Positions 6,970 to 10,000 of a stretch of DNA of 10,000 nucleotides are shown piece by piece. Source of the stretch: Desulfarculus sp. (GTDB lineage: Bacteria > Desulfobacterota > Desulfarculia > Desulfarculales > Desulfarculaceae). The stretch spans positions 1-10,000 of the forward strand of contig JAIWNN010000030.1 of NCBI GenBank assembly GCA_020216805.1, in the 5' to 3' direction. The notes under the pieces were generated by a model. That model saw nothing but the letters and a program-made list of their open reading frames with translations. It did not search any database and was not told the DNA's origin. A program made the position numbers and the translations under genes. Each line of letters opens with the position of its first letter. Positions within the stretch are counted from its first letter, which is position 1.

Positions 6970-8127
6970 TTAGGCGGGCGGGAACGGGGCGGCCATCACC
7001 GGCGCGGACAGGCAGAGGTCGTCGCCCAGGCGGCGCACCCGCACCCGGCCCAGAGGCAGGGCCTCGGCCATGCGGGCGAAGCCCCGGCCGCCGATCATGC
7101 CCGGCGCCGCCGCCCCGCCGATGAGCTTGGGGGCCAGGAAATACATCACCTCGTCCACCAGGCCGGCGCGGACAAAGCCCCAGGCCAGGCCGGCCCCGCC
7201 CTCCAGCAGCAGGCTGGTGACCCCCCGCCGACCCAATGCGGTCAACAGCGCTCCCAGGTCCACCCGGCCGTCGTCCCCCCGTGGCAGAGGCAGCACCTGG
7301 GCCCCGGCCGCCTCCAGGGCCGCGCGTCGGGCCGGGTCGGGCCGGGGTCCGCAGGCCACCAGGCAGCCGGCGGGGCTGGCCGGGTCCAGGACCTTGGCCG
7401 TGGCGGGCAGGCGCAGGGAGGTGTCCACGATCACCCGCAAGGGGTCGCGCCCGCCCTCGAGGCGGCAGGTGAGCTGGGGGTCGTCGGCCAGCGCGGTGCC
7501 GATGCCCACGCAGATGGCGTCGCACCAGTTGCGCCAGCGGTGGACCTCGCGCCGGGCGGCCGGGCCGGTGACCCAGCGGCTGTCGCCGCTGACGGTGGCG
7601 GTGCGTCCGTCCAGGGTGGCGGCGGTTTTGAGGACGACATGGGGGCGGTGTTGGGTGACGTGGGTCAGGAAGAAGCGGTGTTCGGCCCGGCAGGCCGCCT
7701 CCAGCACTCCGCCGGTGACCGCCAGGCCGGCCTGGCGCAGGAACTCGCCCCCGCCCTGGGCCTTGGGGTTGGGGTCGCTGGCCCCGTAGACCACCCGGGC
7801 GATGCCGGCGGCCAGGATGGCCTGGGTGCAGGGCGGGGTGCGACCGTGGTGATTGCAGGGCTCCAGGGTGACGTAGATGGCGGCTCCGCGCGCGGCCGCG
7901 CCGGCGGCGGCCAGGGCGTGGACCTCGGCGTGGGGCTCGCCGGCCCGGGCGTGGAAGCCCCGCCCCACCACCGCGCCGTCCTTGACCACCACCGCCCCCA
8001 CCGCCGGGTTGGGCGAGGAGCGCCCCAGGCCGCGCCGGGCCTGGCCCAGGGCCAGGCGCATGAAACGCCGGTCGGTCGCCGCGACGGCCGAGTCCGGCGG
8101 GGCCGACTCGGAGGGACGCGCGGTCAT
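6970..8127 (-). CDS. ribD: Bifunctional riboflavin deaminase/reductase RibD
   Basis: RibD performs the second and third steps on the pyrimidine branch of riboflavin synthesis: deamination of the GTP cyclohydrolase II product, then NADPH-dependent reduction of its ribose. The 385-residue product has the deaminase domain at about 20–150, with zinc ligands His66 (HAE), Cys91 and Cys100 (PCNHHGRTPPC), and the reductase domain at about 160–378, with KTAATLDGRTA (167–177), GDSRWVTG (181–188), GIGTALADDP (208–217), LLLEGGAGLA (306–315) and VDEVMYFLAPKLIGG (324–338). The ATG at 8127 overlaps the nrdR stop as ATGA and has no clear ribosome-binding site, so translation probably couples to nrdR. The first 18 or so residues are an extension beyond the family core. 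It ends in TAA, followed by a long gap. Confidence 0.97.
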   Translation of the reverse strand: MTARPSESAPPDSAVAATDRRFMRLALGQARRGLGRSSPNPAVGAVVVKDGAVVGRGFHARAGEPHAEVHALAAAGAAARGAAIYVTLEPCNHHGRTPPCTQAILAAGIARVVYGASDPNPKAQGGGEFLRQAGLAVTGGVLEAACRAEHRFFLTHVTQHRPHVVLKTAATLDGRTATVSGDSRWVTGPAARREVHRWRNWCDAICVGIGTALADDPQLTCRLEGGRDPLRVIVDTSLRLPATAKVLDPASPAGCLVACGPRPDPARRAALEAAGAQVLPLPRGDDGRVDLGALLTALGRRGVTSLLLEGGAGLAWGFVRAGLVDEVMYFLAPKLIGGAAAPGMIGGRGFARMAEALPLGRVRVRRLGDDLCLSAPVMAAPFPPA

Positions 8128-8603
8128 GACTGGTTCTTGGAGTTGTCCTTGCGCGCGGCGATCAGGCTTTCCAGCTCGTGCATGAACTCCTGCACGTCGC
8201 GGAACTCGCGGTAGACCGAGGCGAAGCGCACGTAGGCCACGTCGTCCACCCCCCGCAGCCAGTTGATCACCATCTCGCCCAGATCCTTGGCCGGGATCTC
8301 GCGCAGGTTCTGCTCCTGGAACTGGGCCTCCAACCCGTCCAGGAACTCCTCCACCACGGTGATGGAGACCGGGCGTTTCTGCAGGGCCTTGATGATGCCG
8401 CCCTTGACCTTGTTGCGGTCGTAGACCTCGCGGCTGCCGTCCTTCTTGATGACGTAGGTCTCCAGCTCCTCCACCCGCTCATAGGTGGTGAAACGCTGGC
8501 CGCAGTCCAGGCACTGGCGGCGGCGGCGGATCACCGAGGCGTCCTTGCTGACGCGCGAATCCACCACCTTGTTGTCCACGTGGCCGCAGAATGGACACTT
8601 CAC
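8124..8603 (-). CDS. nrdR: Transcriptional repressor NrdR
   Basis: NrdR senses ATP/dATP and represses ribonucleotide reductase genes. The 159-residue product has the N-terminal zinc ribbon with Cys3, Cys6, Cys31 and Cys34 (MKCPFCG and CLDCGQRF) followed by an ATP-cone domain (about 49–139) beginning YVIKKDGSREVYDRNKV. The start is GTG: it lies in a GTGA overlap with the comEB stop, is preceded by a strong GGAGGTGA, and gives the invariant MKCPFC start of the family. Its neighbour comEB also serves deoxynucleotide supply. The nrdR–ribD pairing is a widespread conserved association. I recognise no NrdR box in the window; its targets are presumably elsewhere. Confidence 0.97.
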   Translation of the reverse strand: MKCPFCGHVDNKVVDSRVSKDASVIRRRRQCLDCGQRFTTYERVEELETYVIKKDGSREVYDRNKVKGGIIKALQKRPVSITVVEEFLDGLEAQFQEQNLREIPAKDLGEMVINWLRGVDDVAYVRFASVYREFRDVQEFMHELESLIAARKDNSKNQS

Positions 8604-9142
8604 GCCTCACCTCCCGGCTCGCGCCCCAACTGGACGCGCACCAACGCCGGCCCCGCCAGGCCCTGGCGGGCGGCCTCGTTCTCCTCGTTCATCCAGTCCT
8701 CGGGGTTCAGACTGACGATCTCCCGCCCCCGCGGCTGGACCACCACCCGGGCGATGCCGGCGTTGATGATCACCCGCCGGCAGAGCAGGCAAGGCTCGGG
8801 GTGGGCGGTGGGCAGGCCGCTGGCCACCTCGATGCCGGCTAGGTAGAGGGTGGCCCCCAGGGTCTGGGCCCGGCTGGCGTGAATCACCGCGTTCATCTCG
8901 GCGTGGACCGAACGGCAGAGCTCGTAGCGCTGGCCGGCCGGGATGGCCAGCTCCTCGCGCAGGCAGCGGCCCAGGTCCACGCAGTTGGCCACCCCTCGGG
9001 GCGCGCCGGCGTAGCCGGTGCTGACGATCTGGTCATCGTTGACGATGACCGCGCCGTACTGCCGGCGCAGGCAGGTGCCCCGGCGACAGACCTCGCGGGC
9101 GATGTTCAGGTAGTACTCGTCCTTGCCCGGCCGGGCGCTCAA
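8600..9142 (-). CDS. comEB: dCMP deaminase (ComEB-type)
   Basis: This enzyme deaminates dCMP to dUMP, feeding thymidylate synthesis. The 180-residue product shows the cytidine/deoxycytidylate deaminase zinc site: HAE (80–82, His80 ligand and Glu82 proton shuttle) and PCLLC (117–121, Cys118 and Cys121). Other typical segments are TCLRRQYGAVIV (23–34) and STGYAGAPRG (41–50). The open frame continues upstream to 9373, but only as antisense-like, Arg/Pro/Gly-rich sequence overlapping rpiB. I place the start at TTG 9142: it gives a normal-length N terminus (MSARPGKDEYYLNIA) and forms a TTGA overlap with the rpiB stop, matching the overlap style of the next two genes. The last 25 residues after NPEDWMNEE go slightly beyond the usual core. 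Confidence 0.92.
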   Translation of the reverse strand: MSARPGKDEYYLNIAREVCRRGTCLRRQYGAVIVNDDQIVSTGYAGAPRGVANCVDLGRCLREELAIPAGQRYELCRSVHAEMNAVIHASRAQTLGATLYLAGIEVASGLPTAHPEPCLLCRRVIINAGIARVVVQPRGREIVSLNPEDWMNEENEAARQGLAGPALVRVQLGREPGGEA

Positions 9143-9585
9143 CGCTCCGTCCCCGCGACCTGGTCGATCTCCTCGATGCGCCGCTGGTGGCGGCCGCCGT
9201 CGAAATCGGTGGCCAGGAAGACGTCCAGAATGGCCAGGGCCTGGTCGGCGGGGGTCAGCCGCTCGCCCAGGCAGAGCACGTTGGCGTTGTTGTGGGCGCG
9301 GCCCAAGCGGGCGTGCTCGATGGTGGGGGCCAGGGCGGCCCGGACGCCGGGGAAGCGATTGGCGGTCATGCACATGCCGATGCCGCTGCCGCAGACCAGC
9401 ACCCCGCGCTCGGCCCGGCCCTGGGCCACCGCCTGGGCCACCGCCGCCGCCTGGAAGGGATAGTCAGAGGAGTCGGTGGAGAAAACCCCCATGTCCTCGA
9501 CTTGGTGGCCCAGGGCGGCCAGACGCTCCCCGACCGCCGTCTTGAGGTTGAAGCCGCCGTGGTCGCTGCCGATGGCGATGCGCAT
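9139..9585 (-). CDS. rpiB: Ribose-5-phosphate isomerase B
   Basis: RpiB interconverts ribose 5-phosphate and ribulose 5-phosphate; ribulose 5-phosphate is the substrate of the RibB half of RibBA. The 148-residue product fits the RpiB/LacAB family: SDHGGFNLK (7–15), the catalytic Cys65 in VCGSGIGM (64–71), ANRFPGVRAA (75–84), HNNANVLCLG (98–107) and GGRHQRRI (130–137). The ATG follows fabF by 12 nt. That gap contains a run of eight G ending one base before the ATG, in the place of an ordinary ribosome-binding site. The gene overlaps comEB by 4 nt. The Cys65 form indicates true ribose-5-phosphate isomerase rather than the LacA/B type. Confidence 0.95.
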   Translation of the reverse strand: MRIAIGSDHGGFNLKTAVGERLAALGHQVEDMGVFSTDSSDYPFQAAAVAQAVAQGRAERGVLVCGSGIGMCMTANRFPGVRAALAPTIEHARLGRAHNNANVLCLGERLTPADQALAILDVFLATDFDGGRHQRRIEEIDQVAGTER

Positions 9586-9597
9586 GCCCCCCCCAGT

Positions 9598-10000
9598 CTA
9601 GCCCCGGTAGCGGGCGAAGATCAGACAGGCGTTGGTGCCGCCGAACCCGAAGGAGTTGGAAAGCACCCGCTCCAGGCCGGCCTCGCGCTTGACGTTGGGC
9701 ACGTAGTCCAGGTCGCAGTCCGGGTCGGGGGTTTCATAGTTGATGGTGGGCGGCATCACCTGGTCGCGCAGGCTGAGCACCGAGAAGACCGCCTCCACCC
9801 CGCCGGTGGCCCCCAGCATGTGGCCGATCATGCTCTTGGTGGAGCTGACCGCCAGCTTATGGGCGTGGTCGCCGAAGACCGCCTTGATGGCCTTGGTCTC
9901 GGTGGCGTCGTTCAGATCGGTGCTGGTGCCGTGGGCGTTGATGTAGTCGATGTCCTCGGGCCTGAGCCCGGCGTCGCGCAAGGCCATCTGCATGCAGCGG
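9598..10000 (-). CDS. fabF: 3-oxoacyl-[acyl-carrier-protein] synthase II FabF (C-terminal part; 5' end outside window)
   Basis: FabF condenses malonyl-ACP with acyl-ACP in fatty acid elongation. About 133 C-terminal residues of a protein usually near 410 are present; the frame is open through the window edge, so the ATG at 9993 is internal. Visible landmarks are the active-site NAHGTST (first catalytic His), the conserved Lys in [15 protein letters not shown] with the second catalytic His, and the C-terminal [14 protein letters not shown] with the Phe-Gly-Phe-Gly gate loop. The nucleophilic Cys lies upstream of the window. FabB is excluded less firmly than other thiolases, but GHMLGATGG and the context favour FabF. 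acpP is the expected gene just upstream. Confidence 0.93.
   Translation of the reverse strand, partial: RCMQMALRDAGLRPEDIDYINAHGTSTDLNDATETKAIKAVFGDHAHKLAVSSTKSMIGHMLGATGGVEAVFSVLSLRDQVMPPTINYETPDPDCDLDYVPNVKREAGLERVLSNSFGFGGTNACLIFARYRG

Noticed and set aside
6764..6973. A small plus-strand frame with GTG start in the AT-rich island, ending at the ribD stop
   Set aside because: A weak GGTGA precedes it, but the product is Gly/Arg/Asp-rich low-complexity sequence and nothing supports a convergent gene.
6737..7525. A long minus-strand open frame overlapping the 3' half of ribD and extending into the gap
   Set aside because: Out of frame with ribD, dominated by Arg, Pro and Gly, and without motifs; a by-product of high GC. 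The tail beyond ribD (to 6737) is no more protein-like.
9143..9373. N-terminal extension of comEB up to 9373
   Set aside because: It overlaps most of the 3' half of rpiB in another frame, is Arg/Pro/Gly-rich and has no deaminase similarity.

Overview
This is a very GC-rich window (about 70% G+C by eye). Thirteen genes are supported and all lie on the minus strand, so transcription runs from position 10000 towards 1. They are core metabolic and information-processing genes. The gene content and order (fabF–rpiB–comEB–nrdR–ribD … ribE–ribBA–ribH–nusB, then futalosine-pathway menaquinone genes) resemble the conserved cluster of Desulfobacterota (the former Deltaproteobacteria, sulfate-reducer type). 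That placement is inference from gene order and protein style; there is no rRNA or other direct marker.

Layout in transcription order. (1) 10000–6970: the 3' end of fabF (fatty acid elongation), rpiB (ribose-5-phosphate isomerase B), comEB (dCMP deaminase), nrdR (regulator of ribonucleotide reductase genes) and ribD (riboflavin deaminase/reductase). The last four are chained by 4-nt stop/start overlaps. (2) 6969–6525: a 445-nt non-coding gap with an AT-rich island (about 6650–6770) that probably holds a promoter. (3) 6524–5400: a membrane-anchored diguanylate cyclase. (4) 5399–3388: a short spacer with a good sigma-70-like promoter, then ribE and ribBA. (5) 3387–3097: a spacer of degenerate interspersed inverted repeats with a possible terminator. 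(6) 3096–2185: ribH and nusB. (7) 2165–1: a TetR-type regulator, mqnB and mqnD, tightly packed, with mqnD running off the window edge.

Functionally, RibD, RibE, RibBA and RibH together cover the dedicated riboflavin enzymes from GTP and ribulose 5-phosphate, apart from the separate phosphatase step. RpiB, comEB and NrdR link the cluster to pentose phosphate and deoxynucleotide supply. MqnB and MqnD are two steps of the futalosine route to menaquinone, the quinone used in anaerobic respiration. The least ordinary points are the diguanylate cyclase inside the riboflavin cluster, the TetR regulator fused into the nusB/mqn segment, a His-to-Gln change at a catalytic position of the DHBP synthase half of RibBA, and the repeat-filled spacer before ribH. 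I see no mobile element, CRISPR array, RNA gene or FMN riboswitch, and no clearly new multi-gene system.
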